The translations under genes and the position numbers were made by a program. 64,000 bases of DNA from Paenactinomyces guangxiensis (GTDB taxonomy: Bacteria > Bacillota > Bacilli > Thermoactinomycetales > Thermoactinomycetaceae). Under the pieces are notes generated by a model, which worked only from the letters and a program-made list of their open reading frames with translations, made no database searches and was not told the DNA's origin. Each line of letters begins with the position of its first letter. The first letter of the stretch is position 1. The stretch spans positions 62,001 through 126,000 of the forward strand of contig NZ_JAECVR010000003.1 in assembly GCF_016055185.1 (NCBI RefSeq), written 5' to 3'. Of the stretch, positions 18,516 through 28,317 are shown piece after piece.

Positions 18516-19253
18516 TTATTCACTTTTGCCACTGATCGCTTTGTCAGGGGCGAACCAGATGCTTTCCAGTAAATACAGGGTACCACGGGGATGGTTCATC
18601 AAAGAGGGATAGTAGCTCATCTTTTCATTTAGATCAGACGCTCTCACAAAGATCTTGTGGTTTCGCCTGCTCCAGATTTCCACTTGATCGGCTTGATCAG
18701 GGACGGGCTTGACTGTCTCAATCTCGCGCCGGATCCCGGCTGGCAAGTACGCCAGCTGCCGGACTGCTATTTTTAAAAGCGGATTGGAAGCCGTCCATCC
18801 CCTGAACACCGGAATGGAAGTAGGCACTGACGAAACAGGACGATGAGCAAGTATCGAGCCGTCTGCAAGTATCGGAAGGAGTTGTTGGCCTTTTATGCTG
18901 AGAATGGCGGTCGAAGGTTTCTCTTGCACATGTATGTATACTTTATTGGGAAAAACCTTTGTCACTTTCACTTGTTTGACTTCTGGTAAAGTTCTCAGGG
19001 ATTGCTCGGCTGCTCTGCCGCTGACCGTGAAGTAAGAGACTCCTTTGGCAATATGGGTTCGGTCCAATATTTCACGCTCCGACAGCAGTTGATTACCGGT
19101 TATCTCAATCCGCTCAATCTCACTGAGTGGAGAACGCAAGAACAGGACAAACAACATTCCCATAAAAAACAAGAAGATGAAACCAAAGACCCAAGGAGAC
19201 GGGGAACGTTTTTTACCTATCCGCAAAGGAAAAGGTGGGACCCGCCTTTCCAT
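18516..19253 (-). CDS. divIB: Division protein DivIB/FtsQ
   Basis: A 245-residue bitopic protein: a basic cytoplasmic tail, one membrane helix (about 22-42), a POTRA domain (IERIEITGNQLLSEREI) and a beta domain. It scaffolds FtsL/DivIC and septal PBPs. The start was moved to the ATG at 19253, which has AGGGGA 8 nt upstream; the longer frame has no ribosome-binding site. The Bacillus genes ylxW, ylxX and sbp, normally between divIB and ftsA, are absent. Confidence 0.93.
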   Translation of the reverse strand: MERRVPPFPLRIGKKRSPSPWVFGFIFLFFMGMLFVLFLRSPLSEIERIEITGNQLLSEREILDRTHIAKGVSYFTVSGRAAEQSLRTLPEVKQVKVTKVFPNKVYIHVQEKPSTAILSIKGQQLLPILADGSILAHRPVSSVPTSIPVFRGWTASNPLLKIAVRQLAYLPAGIRREIETVKPVPDQADQVEIWSRRNHKIFVRASDLNEKMSYYPSLMNHPRGTLYLLESIWFAPDKAISGKSE

Positions 19254-19497
19254 GGCTAACTTCCCCTTTCTTCTTCCTCGCTTGTCCATTCAGATGTTAT
19301 AGATCAAAAACTAAATCTTCCCTATATATTACCACAAATTAAAAAGGTTAAAAGAACTTTTGTCACAAAAAGAAATTGTAGCAATATGCCTATCTGAGCA
19401 CCTGATTTCATCATAGCAGATATGAAAGCTTTTCTTACAGTTTGTTGACAAAATTTCCTTTAAGAACAGTGACGGATATTCCCTTTCAAGGGGAAAT

Positions 19498-19779
19498 AAA
19501 AAAACAGCGGCACTGTCAAGTGCTACTGTGTCACCCGCTCCATCTAATCGAAGTGAGCTCCGTATCGGGTAAGTAGTGCCATTAAAGAATCCAACAAAAA
19601 AGAGCATTCCTCCCCGACCGGCAATCATCGAGGAATCCTGCTAATTTACCGCCAACATCCCCGGCAGTACAAACCTCTTTTTTAGAATGATGATCCATCA
19701 GAGGCTTTGACAATCCCCTGCCTCCTGTAAAGGCATACCAGTAAGAATTATGCGTCCTTTACACAACAATTTTCTCATC
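19498..19779 (-). promoter_or_regulatory. Structured leader with two terminators upstream of divIB-ftsA-ftsZ
   Basis: Minus-strand hairpins in order: P1 19761-19728; P2 CAAAGCCTCT (19709-19700) with AGAGGTTTG (19678-19670); P3 TACTGCC with GGCGGTA (19669-19648); terminator T1 (19642-19595, ATTCCTC/GAGGAAT plus six Ts); and strong terminator T2 (19529-19498, 11-bp stem plus seven Ts). A competing stem pairs 19576-19566 with 19537-19523 and would break T2. The remaining 19254-19497 holds no recognisable gene. Confidence 0.55.
19582..19713 (-). CDS. Possible 43-residue peptide within the divIB leader
   Basis: A short frame with TTG start and AGGAGG 7 nt upstream (19726-19721). It encodes 43 residues including three cysteines (EVC, DDC, LFC). 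Terminator T1 lies inside its 3' part, so it is either a regulatory leader frame or not translated. No family is recognised. The good ribosome-binding site is the only positive evidence. Confidence 0.25.
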   Translation of the reverse strand: MSKPLMDHHSKKEVCTAGDVGGKLAGFLDDCRSGRNALFCWIL

Positions 19780-19785
19780 ATTCGG

Positions 19786-19814
19786 ATTATATCCCTAATC
19801 ATTGGTCCTGCAAA
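19786..19814 (-). promoter_or_regulatory. Probable sigma-A promoter of the divIB leader
   Basis: A perfect TATAAT (19791-19786), a 17-bp spacer, and TTTGCA (19814-19809) as a 4-of-6 match to the -35 box. It lies in the murA-divIB gap and drives the structured leader. Confidence 0.6.
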
Positions 19815-19855
19815 TAAACATAAACCCCGCCCCGCTCTGTCAGTTATTTTGAAGT

Positions 19856-21121
19856 TCAAGGGGAGTCTGTTTCTTTACGGCTAATCTCACCACCCAGTTG
19901 CCTAAATACTTTTTCCAATTGGGCATAGCCGCGATCAATATGTTTAACTCCACTCAAAATCGTAGTCCCTTCAGCTGCCAACCCGGCCATTGCCAAAGCG
20001 GCTCCTGCACGCAAATCAGTAGCAGATACATGAGTTCCAGACAATTTTGAAACTCCGTGAATGATAACCATATGGCTGTTCACTTGCAAATCTGCACCCA
20101 TTCTTACCAACTCACGCACATGTTTGAGCCGTGATTCAAAAATTTTCTCTGTCAATCTGCTGGTTCCCTCTGCCAGTGACAGGAGTGTCAACATCTGTGG
20201 CTGCATATCTGTAGGAAAACCAGGGTAAGGTTCTGTCATCACATGCTCCAGAGCTTTTAAACGAGCAGGTCCCCGGACCCAGAGACGTCCAGGTTCAGCC
20301 TCTATTTGTAAGCCGGTTCGCTTCAAATGGCCCAATACACTGCTCAGATGTTCGGGAATGACATGTTCTAAAATAGCCTCTCCGGCTGTTGCTCCAACTG
20401 CTGCCACCAACGTTCCCGCCACAATCCGATCCGGTATAATCTGGTGTGATACAGGTTTGAGCTTCTTGACTCCTTTTATTAGAATGACTGAACTGCCAGC
20501 GCCTTGGATCTTTGCGCCCATCTTGTTTAAGAAATTTTGCAGGTCAATAATTTCGGGTTCACGAGCTGCATTTGTGATGATTGTCTGCCCTTCTGCCAGC
20601 ACTGCCGCCATCATCACATTTTCAGTTGCCCCCACACTTGGAAAGTCCAGCTGTACTTCTGTGCCGGTCAGTTGCGATGTCGAACAATGAATCACTCCAT
20701 CGTCCTCGATGATCGTTGCGCCCAGCCTGGCTAACCCTTTTAAGTGGATATCAATAGGCCGGCTGCCGATCGCACATCCTCCCGGACGTGTCACACTGAC
20801 TTGCTGCAAGCGTGCGAGTAATGGTCCCATAAGAAAGATCGAGGAGCGCATCTGGCTCATCAATTCATCCGGAATATGAGTATTTTGGATGGAATAGGTA
20901 TCTACTTGAATCGTTGTACCGGTTCGTTTGATCTTGGCTCCGAGCGCCTCAAGGATGGAGCACATGGCAGCAATGTCCGTAAGGTCGGGTACATCACTGA
21001 TTTCATGTACTCCTTCCGTTAATACTGTTGCTGCCAGAATGGGCAAAGCAGCATTTTTTGCTCCTTGAACACGAACGGAGCCGGACAGAGGCTTTCCACC
21101 TTTGATGACGAAGTGCTCCAA
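19856..21121 (-). CDS. murA: UDP-GlcNAc 1-carboxyvinyltransferase MurA
   Basis: A 421-residue enolpyruvyl transferase catalysing the first committed step of peptidoglycan precursor synthesis. The catalytic, fosfomycin-sensitive cysteine is Cys116 in TRPGGCAIGSRP. The EPSP-synthase-like double-domain pattern is complete, with the GGKPLSGSVRVQGAKNAALP N-terminus. The start is TTG with GGAGG 7 nt upstream. It lies 15 nt after murB. Having murA inside the dcw cluster before divIB differs from B. subtilis. Confidence 0.97.
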   Translation of the reverse strand: MEHFVIKGGKPLSGSVRVQGAKNAALPILAATVLTEGVHEISDVPDLTDIAAMCSILEALGAKIKRTGTTIQVDTYSIQNTHIPDELMSQMRSSIFLMGPLLARLQQVSVTRPGGCAIGSRPIDIHLKGLARLGATIIEDDGVIHCSTSQLTGTEVQLDFPSVGATENVMMAAVLAEGQTIITNAAREPEIIDLQNFLNKMGAKIQGAGSSVILIKGVKKLKPVSHQIIPDRIVAGTLVAAVGATAGEAILEHVIPEHLSSVLGHLKRTGLQIEAEPGRLWVRGPARLKALEHVMTEPYPGFPTDMQPQMLTLLSLAEGTSRLTEKIFESRLKHVRELVRMGADLQVNSHMVIIHGVSKLSGTHVSATDLRAGAALAMAGLAAEGTTILSGVKHIDRGYAQLEKVFRQLGGEISRKETDSP

Positions 21122-21136
21122 AGTGCCACCTCCGTT

Positions 21137-22048
21137 TTACCCTTCACCCACCACTTGAACTTCCGGTTCTAATGTGACATGATACTTTTCTTCGACCGTT
21201 TTTATCACATGCTGTATAAGGTTGAGAACGTCGTTTGCTGTCGCCTGTCCCCGATTAATGATAAAGTTGGCGTGTAAAGTTGAAACTTCCGCATCACCGA
21301 TCCTGAATCCCTTTAACCCGGCTTCCTGAATGAGCCGCCCGGCATGGTCACCCGGTGGATTGCGGAACACACTGCCAGCACACGGAAATTGCAGTGGTTG
21401 TGTTTTTCTTCGACGATCCTTGAAACTGGCCAGCGCTGAAGTGATTTCCTTCCTGTCACCAGCCCTCAGTTTAAAAGTGGCCTCGGTTACAATGCCACGC
21501 AATTCATTTTGCAAGATGGAGGTGCGGTAGCGAAATTTGAGGTCTTCTTTGGAAAGAGTCACCCATTCTCCGTTCCCGAGCAGGACTTCTGCTGACACAA
21601 GCACTTCAGAGATTTCAGAGCCGTGGGCACCTGCATTCATATAAACGGCTCCTCCTACATTACCCGGAATTCCGCCCGCAAACTCTAAACCGGTTAACCC
21701 GTGTTTGGCCGTCATCGACGCCAAGAGGATCGTAGAGTAACCCCCACCTGCGATCATTCGGGTACCGTCTGCTTTGATGTAATTAAAACCCTCATCCAGT
21801 TTAAAAACGACTCCCCGAATTCCGCCATCCCGGACCAACAAATTAGAACCCCGTCCGATAACTCTCCAGGGCAATTGATACTGGTGCACAATTTGCATTG
21901 CCCGTTCCAGTTCCTCTTTGTTACGGGGGTAAATCAACAGATCGGCTGGTCCGCCAACTTTCCATGTGGTATGACGGGACAATGGTTCATTGACTCGCAC
22001 ATTGTTTACTCCGCATTTAGCTAATTCATCTGCAATTTGGTTCTTCAT
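21137..22048 (-). CDS. murB: UDP-N-acetylenolpyruvoylglucosamine reductase MurB
   Basis: A 303-residue FAD enzyme that reduces the MurA product to UDP-MurNAc. Visible are the FAD-binding WRVIGRGSNLLVRDGG segment, GLTGLEFAGGIPGNVGGAVYMNAGA, and the short type IIb active-site segment CAGSVFRNPPGDHAG. The start ATG follows GAGGG. Part of the minus-strand mur cluster. Confidence 0.97.
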   Translation of the reverse strand: MKNQIADELAKCGVNNVRVNEPLSRHTTWKVGGPADLLIYPRNKEELERAMQIVHQYQLPWRVIGRGSNLLVRDGGIRGVVFKLDEGFNYIKADGTRMIAGGGYSTILLASMTAKHGLTGLEFAGGIPGNVGGAVYMNAGAHGSEISEVLVSAEVLLGNGEWVTLSKEDLKFRYRTSILQNELRGIVTEATFKLRAGDRKEITSALASFKDRRRKTQPLQFPCAGSVFRNPPGDHAGRLIQEAGLKGFRIGDAEVSTLHANFIINRGQATANDVLNLIQHVIKTVEEKYHVTLEPEVQVVGEG

Positions 22049-22163
22049 ATTCGTCCCTCCTCACTGGATCAAGCGCGGATTGATTCCACCCGAGATTGTT
22101 TTAACATAGTTTATGCCAGTAAGCATTTTATGTGACGCGCGCCCACTGGCACCAGATTCATTT

Positions 22164-23279
22164 TTATGAAACTCGTGTAAGAGCGATTTTTTCCAATTCA
22201 TCCACTAACACCTCAGCTGCTTGCGGTCGCCCCAGTCGGCGGGCGGCTTCGCTCATTGCATGGTGTACTTCCGTATTTTCAATAATTTTCTTCAACTCTT
22301 CCCAAAGGCTTTCGCCGTTACACTCGCTTTCCAACAGCATTTTGGAAGCACCTTGTTCTTCCAGCCAGCGAGCGTTGGCTTCCTGATGATTATTGGTTAC
22401 ATATGGGGAAGGAATAAGGATCGACGGCAGACCAAGGGATGTCAATTCTGCCAGGGTGGAAGCACCTGCCCGTCCAACCACCAAATAGGTGGCCGCCAAC
22501 ACATCGGGCATGTTATAGATAAATGACAGTACATCTAAATTTGGACAATCATCATGAGGAATCTTCGCACGGATCTCTTCATAATGAACTTCTCCGGTTA
22601 CATAGACAAACTGGACTTGAGGCAGTTCCTTCATGCGGGGAATCATTTGCAAAACTGCTTCATTGATCGCTTTTGCCCCCCGGCTCCCGCCAAAGATCAG
22701 AATAATGGGCCGATGGGGGTCTGTGATCCCCAGTGATTTCCTTCCGGCAGCCGCATTGGCTTGTACCACTTCAGTTGCCCGCGGGTTCCCGGTAAAGAGA
22801 ATCCGATGAGCACGGCTCAGATATTTTTGTGACTCCTCCAAACTGATGGCGACCACATCGACAAAACGGGACAAGAACTTCGTCGTCAGCCCCAGAACAA
22901 CGTTTTGTTCATGAATTAACGTAGGGATTCCCATCTGATGAGCGGCATAAACGGCCGGTCCGCTTACATAACCGCCCGTTCCCACGACGACATCCGGTTT
23001 AAACTCATCTATGTATTGTTTGGATTTTCTCACGGCACGAAGAAACTTCCGGATCGTGTTTACATTTTCCCAGGAAAGGCTTCTTCTAAATCCTTGAATC
23101 TCCACCGTATAAAATTGAATATTCCCCTCTTTGGGAACGATTTTAGATTCTAAACCTTTCTCTGTTCCAATATAAGCAATCTCTACGTCAGGATATCTTT
23201 TCTTGACAGCTCTGGCAATAGCCAGTGCCGGATAAATGTGACCACCCGTTCCCCCACCGGAAAGCATGATGCGCTTCAC
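22164..23279 (-). CDS. murG: Undecaprenyl-PP-MurNAc-pentapeptide GlcNAc transferase MurG
   Basis: A 371-residue GT28 glycosyltransferase that makes lipid II on the inner membrane face. The N-terminal glycine-rich loop MLSGGGTGGHIYPALA and the second-domain motifs (FGGSRGAKAIN; VGRAGASTLAELTSLGLPSILIPSP) are present. The start is GTG with GAGGGG upstream. It follows spoVE by 24 nt. Confidence 0.97.
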   Translation of the reverse strand: MKRIMLSGGGTGGHIYPALAIARAVKKRYPDVEIAYIGTEKGLESKIVPKEGNIQFYTVEIQGFRRSLSWENVNTIRKFLRAVRKSKQYIDEFKPDVVVGTGGYVSGPAVYAAHQMGIPTLIHEQNVVLGLTTKFLSRFVDVVAISLEESQKYLSRAHRILFTGNPRATEVVQANAAAGRKSLGITDPHRPIILIFGGSRGAKAINEAVLQMIPRMKELPQVQFVYVTGEVHYEEIRAKIPHDDCPNLDVLSFIYNMPDVLAATYLVVGRAGASTLAELTSLGLPSILIPSPYVTNNHQEANARWLEEQGASKMLLESECNGESLWEELKKIIENTEVHHAMSEAARRLGRPQAAEVLVDELEKIALTRVS

Positions 23280-23303
23280 AATTTTCCCCTCGCTTTTTTC
23301 AGT

Positions 23304-24404
23304 TCATCTTCTTGTGTAACGGGATAAATTGAGCAGGATCCCGACCGCTGCCAGTGTGAGTGTAAGAGACGAGCCTCCGTAACTTAAAAATGGCAAGGTA
23401 ATGCCCGTTACCGGAAATGCCCCCGAGACAACACCGATGTTAATGACCGCCTGGATCATGATCATCGCTGTAATTCCTGTTGCCACCAGGCTGGAAAACA
23501 GATCAGGTGCACTGATTGCAATCCGGAGTCCCCTCCAGACCACAACGGCAAATAAGATAACGACTGTTCCTGCCCCCAGGAAACCAAGCTCTTCAGCAAA
23601 AATGGAAAATATAAAATCCGTATGCGGCTCTGGCAAATAAAGATGTTTCTGCCGGCTCATTCCCAGTCCCAATCCCAATAATCCGCCCGGGCCAATCGCA
23701 TAGAGAGATTGAATGAGATGGTAACCTGCACCACGCGGGTCCTGCCAGGGATTGAGAAATGCAACGATCCGTTGAATGCGATAGGGCGCAGCCAAAACCA
23801 ATCCGATAAAGCCTGCCGCTCCCAACATCAGAAATCCGGCAATATGCTTCATTCGCGCCCCAGCAGCAAAGATCAGAATCAGACCGGTTCCGACCAGGAC
23901 GGTTCCGGTTCCCAAATCCGGCTGCAGCATGATCAGGGCAAAGGCGGCTCCAAGAATAGCCAGACCGGGTAAAAAGCCCTTTGTGAACCGGGTAATTTGA
24001 AAGCCCGGCCTGGAAAAAATTTTAGCGAGAAACGCAATCATCGCCAGTTTCATAAACTCCGACGGCTGGATGCTAAAAGCCCCGATCCCCAGCCAACTTC
24101 TGGCGCCATTCCGCAAAATCCCGACGCCGGGAATTAAAACGACAGCCAGCAGGACAAAACAGAGAATAAGACCCGGTGCAGCCCATTGCTCAAACTTTTT
24201 TCGGTCAATATTAGCAATCAGGAACATCAAAAAAACGCCCAAAGCGGCAAAGAGTAACTGTCGCTTTGCAAAGTAAAAGCTATCCCCGTATTTGTGGTAA
24301 GCAAAAGCCGCACTGGCACTGTATACCATTACGACTCCGATCGCCAGCAACAAAAAAATGGCTGCGACAATCACAAAATCGGGCGCCGTTCTCATTTTGT
24401 TCAT
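23304..24404 (-). CDS. spoVE: SpoVE, SEDS-family lipid II polymerase
   Basis: A 366-residue, ten-helix SEDS protein, the same length as B. subtilis SpoVE. The conserved MVYSASAAFAYHKYGDSFYFAKRQ region and the late GGSSLTLTLAAVGILLN segment are present. It should polymerise glycan with SpoVD for spore cortex and perhaps also serve division, since no separate FtsW is in the window. The start was moved to ATG 24404, which has AGAGGTG upstream. Position between murD and murG supports spoVE over ftsW. Confidence 0.9.
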   Translation of the reverse strand: MNKMRTAPDFVIVAAIFLLLAIGVVMVYSASAAFAYHKYGDSFYFAKRQLLFAALGVFLMFLIANIDRKKFEQWAAPGLILCFVLLAVVLIPGVGILRNGARSWLGIGAFSIQPSEFMKLAMIAFLAKIFSRPGFQITRFTKGFLPGLAILGAAFALIMLQPDLGTGTVLVGTGLILIFAAGARMKHIAGFLMLGAAGFIGLVLAAPYRIQRIVAFLNPWQDPRGAGYHLIQSLYAIGPGGLLGLGLGMSRQKHLYLPEPHTDFIFSIFAEELGFLGAGTVVILFAVVVWRGLRIAISAPDLFSSLVATGITAMIMIQAVINIGVVSGAFPVTGITLPFLSYGGSSLTLTLAAVGILLNLSRYTRR

Positions 24405-24439
24405 GGGCGTTTCACCTCTTACAAGATTGGGCAAGCTAT

Positions 24440-25885
24440 CTATATTTGAAGACTATGCACCGCTTGTTTAAATATGCTTCCCCGTTCTTCAAAAGAGGTG
24501 TACAGGTCCCAACTGGCACAGGCCGGGGACAGGAGAACCACATCTCCCGGCCCGGCAAGGCGGCTGGCTATCACCACAGCCTCTTTCACATCCTGCACCA
24601 TCCGGCGTTCGTCAATTCCAGCCTCTTTCGCCCGTTCCATAAAAATCGATTTAGTCTGACCGTAAGCGACAACAGCTTTCACCCGTTCCTTCATGACGGG
24701 AACGAGCTCCGCAAAGTCAACTCCGCGATCCAAACCGCCGGCAATCCAAACGATCGGTTCATCAAAGGATTGTAATGATTTTATTGCCGCTTCCGCATTT
24801 GTCGCTTTTGAATTGTTATAATAAACGGCTCCGCCGATCTCAGCAACATATTCCAGGCGATGTTCCACTCCGTGAAAGGTACGCAGTGTTTCCCGGATTG
24901 CATCAACCGGACAGCCGCAAGCCAGGGCGATTGCTGTGGCAGCCAGCGCATTCTCCAGATTAAAATCCCCGCGCATGGCTAACTCGCTCACTGGTAAAAT
25001 GGGTTGCTCATCCGGAGAAACTTCCTCGGAATGATTATACCACTTCAACATTTTTTCTGTGACAGTCTTCATCTTTTCAACCTGTTCCGGTCTGCGAACC
25101 ATAATCCGTCCATTGCGGACAAATACACCATGCTGTAATTGCTGAGTCCGGCTGAACCACCAGATGGTGCTGGCAATATTTTCGCTCATTTGCCGGCAAA
25201 TTTCCGAATCAGCATTTAACACAGCTACATCATTGCCGGTTTGATTTTGGAAAAGACGCCCTTTAGAAGAGATATAATCTTCCATCGTTTGATGGTAGTC
25301 CAGGTGCGCGGGAACTACATTTAACAAAGCAGCTACCCGGGGATGAAAGTGGCGGGTTCCTTTCAATTGAAAACTGCTGAGTTCTGCCACCAGCCACTGG
25401 TCAGATGTTAATTCTTCCACCACTTCTGTCAACGCTTGTCCGATGTTTCCGGCAACCACGGCATCGATTCCCCCGGCCTGCAACATTTTGCCTACCAGGG
25501 TTGTGGTTGTCGTCTTCCCGTTGGAGCCTGTAATCCCAACCAGATGCCCTCTGCTTAAACTCCCGGCAATTTCCACTTCCGTAATTACCGGGATCCCTTT
25601 TTCAAGAGCTTGTTGAACCGGTTTTGCCAGGTAAGGGATACCCGGATTTTTTACCAGCAGATCCACTTCCTTATGGATCAGGTTGTCAGGATGCTCCCCA
25701 CAGATCACCGGAATCCCGGATTGCTCCAACAAACTTGCTTCCGGGCATTGGGAGCGGGGCTTTATGTCGTTGGCAATGACTTTGGCCCCCAGTTTATGCA
25801 ATAATCTGGCTACGGCTACCCCGCTTCTGGCCAGCCCCAGTACCACCACACGACGGCCTTTCCAATTCTCCGTTTCCTTTATCAT
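24440..25885 (-). CDS. murD: UDP-MurNAc-L-Ala:D-Glu ligase MurD
   Basis: A 481-residue Mur ligase adding D-glutamate. The N-terminal UDP-binding domain (VVVLGLARSGVAVARLL) precedes the ATP loop [14 protein letters not shown]. The central domain has NVVPAHLDYH, and the C-terminal domain has NNSKATNAEA and WIAGGLDRG. It carries an extra polar insert of about 20 residues in the central domain. The start is directly adjacent to the mraY stop (no gap). Confidence 0.97.
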   Translation of the reverse strand: MIKETENWKGRRVVVLGLARSGVAVARLLHKLGAKVIANDIKPRSQCPEASLLEQSGIPVICGEHPDNLIHKEVDLLVKNPGIPYLAKPVQQALEKGIPVITEVEIAGSLSRGHLVGITGSNGKTTTTTLVGKMLQAGGIDAVVAGNIGQALTEVVEELTSDQWLVAELSSFQLKGTRHFHPRVAALLNVVPAHLDYHQTMEDYISSKGRLFQNQTGNDVAVLNADSEICRQMSENIASTIWWFSRTQQLQHGVFVRNGRIMVRRPEQVEKMKTVTEKMLKWYNHSEEVSPDEQPILPVSELAMRGDFNLENALAATAIALACGCPVDAIRETLRTFHGVEHRLEYVAEIGGAVYYNNSKATNAEAAIKSLQSFDEPIVWIAGGLDRGVDFAELVPVMKERVKAVVAYGQTKSIFMERAKEAGIDERRMVQDVKEAVVIASRLAGPGDVVLLSPACASWDLYTSFEERGSIFKQAVHSLQI

Positions 25886-26914
25886 CTAAAAAGCCACCTT
25901 CAGAAAAACTCCTAATAATGCAAGCAGGAAGCTTGCAAACCAGAATGTTGTCACAACACGCCACTCTGACCAGCCGACCAGTTCAAAGTGGTGATGAAGC
26001 GGACTCATGCGAAACACCCGTTTGCCCCGAAATTTAAAAGAGGTTACTTGTATCATGACAGAAAGAGTTTCCACCACAAAAACCCCGCCAATAATGGGCA
26101 ACAGCAACTCTGTATTGGTGATCACCGCCAGAGCCGCAATTCCGCCTCCGAGGGCAAGAGACCCGGTATCCCCCATAAACACTTTCGCCGGATGGGCATT
26201 AAAAACCAGAAACCCGAGCAATGCCCCGACAACAGAGATTGAAAAAATAGTAACGGTGGTATTGCTCTGCAGATACCCGATAATGGCATATGCACCATAA
26301 GCACAGGCGGCCGTTCCCGCAACCAGCCCGTCTAATCCGTCCGTCAAATTAACCGCATTGGACGCTCCGATCATCATCACAAGCAGGAGCGGCAAGTATA
26401 GCCAGTTTAAGTGGATCGTCCAATCTGTTCCAGGAAGATCGACACTAAAAATGTAAGGGTCCGACGCCTTGGGGCTGGTGCGAACCTCGAGGAGTACCCA
26501 GAATAAGACCAGACCAATAAACAGCTGCCCCAATAATTTCTGGTTCGCCGTCAGCCCAAGGCTTCTTTTCATAACTACTTTAATGTAATCATCCAAAAAT
26601 CCTATAATACCGTAACCTAATAAGGCAAACATTAAAAAGAATAAATCGAAATTAATCATTTGATCCCTGGAGTCCAGCAATGCATAACTGCTAAACGGAA
26701 CCGCAGTAAGTACGATCGAAGCGAGGATAATCACTCCACCCATCGTAGGGGTGCCCGCTTTTTTCAAATGTGCTTCCGGACCTTCTTCCCGAATGCTTTG
26801 TCCAAACTTCAGACGCCTCAAGGTGGGGATAAACATCGGTCCCAGAATCACCCCGATTCCGAAAGCAACAGCGAGCGGAATCAAAATTAAACGAATATCT
26901 AATAAATTATCCAT
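25886..26914 (-). CDS. mraY: Phospho-MurNAc-pentapeptide transferase MraY
   Basis: A 342-residue enzyme with ten membrane helices that makes lipid I. Characteristic segments are [11 protein letters not shown], the cytoplasmic [26 protein letters not shown] and the [11 protein letters not shown] motif near the C-terminus. It lies between murF and murD. Confidence 0.98.
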   Translation of the reverse strand: MDNLLDIRLILIPLAVAFGIGVILGPMFIPTLRRLKFGQSIREEGPEAHLKKAGTPTMGGVIILASIVLTAVPFSSYALLDSRDQMINFDLFFLMFALLGYGIIGFLDDYIKVVMKRSLGLTANQKLLGQLFIGLVLFWVLLEVRTSPKASDPYIFSVDLPGTDWTIHLNWLYLPLLLVMMIGASNAVNLTDGLDGLVAGTAACAYGAYAIIGYLQSNTTVTIFSISVVGALLGFLVFNAHPAKVFMGDTGSLALGGGIAALAVITNTELLLPIIGGVFVVETLSVMIQVTSFKFRGKRVFRMSPLHHHFELVGWSEWRVVTTFWFASFLLALLGVFLKVAF

Positions 26915-26925
26915 TTTTGCTTCTC

Positions 26926-28317
26926 CTACTCTCCTTCTGTTAAATTCTTCACTACTTGATCCAATTGAACCGCACGCGAAGCTTTAACCAGCAATAATAC
27001 GCCGGAGTTTCCCTTCTGGTTTAAAACTTCACCAGCTTCAGCCAGGGAGGCAAAATGCTGAATCCATCGTGCTGAATCCCGATTTGCCTCACGGGCACCT
27101 TCGGAAATCCAGCGGCCTCGTTTCCCGACTGTATAAATGCGAGAAATCCCTTTTTGAATTGCATAAGCTCCCAATTCTTTGTGGTAATTCTCTTCAAGGC
27201 TCCCTATTTCGTGAATATCACCTAACAAAGCCCATTTTTCAAGTTGCGGTTCCAATTCAGCCAACAGATCAAGGGCCGCCCGCATAGAGGTCGGGCTTGC
27301 ATTATAGGCATCGTTAATTATCTGCATTCCGTTTTGGGCCGTTACCATCTCCAGACGCATTCCTGTCGACTGAACCCGGGACAGCCCTGCGGCAATCTCT
27401 TCTTCAAACAGTCCGAAATGACGGCCGACAACTATGGCGAATAGAGCATTTTTGATATTGTGTCTGCCTAACAAGGTAAGGCGGAAGAGAGTTTTTTTGC
27501 TTTTAGAACGAAAGGTGAAGCCTGCCGCCCCTTTCATCTCAATGTTTTCAGGGCTCTCATCCATGTCGTTTCCCCAACCGATTCTTACGTGCGGATGTGT
27601 ATCATCCGTCAGGTATTTTTCTAACAGTGGTTCATCCCCATCGAAAATGAGAGGCCCGTCAGACCGCAATCCTTCTTTAATTTCCAACTTTGCTCTGGCA
27701 ATTCCTTCCCGGCTGCCGAGATATTCAATATGAGATTCACCAATATTGGTAATCACCGCTGCATCCGGTTTAGCTAAACGGGAGAGCAGAGCGATTTCAC
27801 CCGCATGATTCATTCCCATCTCCACTACGGCAATCTCAGCCCGTTCAGGCATGGATAGCAGAGTGAGGGGAACTCCTATATGGTTATTAAGGTTGCCCTG
27901 TGTTTTATGCACTTGATATTTGGATCCCAACACGGAGGCGATTAAATCTTTTGTCGTCGTTTTTCCATTGCTTCCCGTTACGGCGACGACCGGAACAGCC
28001 GACTCCTCGCGGTAAGCTTTTGCAAGCTCTTGCAAAGCTGTAAGCGTATCTTCCACCAGAATAAACGGAACCCGGCTTCGTTCCGGCAACGGCCGGTCCT
28101 GTTGCCAGAGAATTGCGGCGGCCCCCCGTTCAATTGCCTGTCCCGCGAACTGGTGACCATCAAACTTTTCTCCCGTCAGCGGAACATACAGCTGGTTCTC
28201 TTTGATTTGGCGGGTATCGGTGGAGACACCACACACAAGCAGATTTTTGTCGGAAGGCGCACCGATCAGCCTCCCCCCTGTCACCTTTTCAATCCAATCA
28301 CATCTGCGTTCCATCAT
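26926..28317 (-). CDS. murF: UDP-MurNAc-tripeptide:D-Ala-D-Ala ligase MurF
   Basis: A 463-residue Mur ligase adding D-Ala-D-Ala. The ATP loop is [20 protein letters not shown]; the family segments [20 protein letters not shown] and [16 protein letters not shown] are all present. The ATG at 28317 overlaps the murE stop (ATGA); the next codon, ATG 28314, is equally possible from the GAGGG site. Confidence 0.96.
   Translation of the reverse strand: MMERRCDWIEKVTGGRLIGAPSDKNLLVCGVSTDTRQIKENQLYVPLTGEKFDGHQFAGQAIERGAAAILWQQDRPLPERSRVPFILVEDTLTALQELAKAYREESAVPVVAVTGSNGKTTTKDLIASVLGSKYQVHKTQGNLNNHIGVPLTLLSMPERAEIAVVEMGMNHAGEIALLSRLAKPDAAVITNIGESHIEYLGSREGIARAKLEIKEGLRSDGPLIFDGDEPLLEKYLTDDTHPHVRIGWGNDMDESPENIEMKGAAGFTFRSKSKKTLFRLTLLGRHNIKNALFAIVVGRHFGLFEEEIAAGLSRVQSTGMRLEMVTAQNGMQIINDAYNASPTSMRAALDLLAELEPQLEKWALLGDIHEIGSLEENYHKELGAYAIQKGISRIYTVGKRGRWISEGAREANRDSARWIQHFASLAEAGEVLNQKGNSGVLLLVKASRAVQLDQVVKNLTEGE

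Noticed and set aside
19329..19628. 99-residue minus-strand open frame upstream of divIB
   Set aside because: It runs through two intrinsic terminators, has no ribosome-binding site and no recognisable domain.
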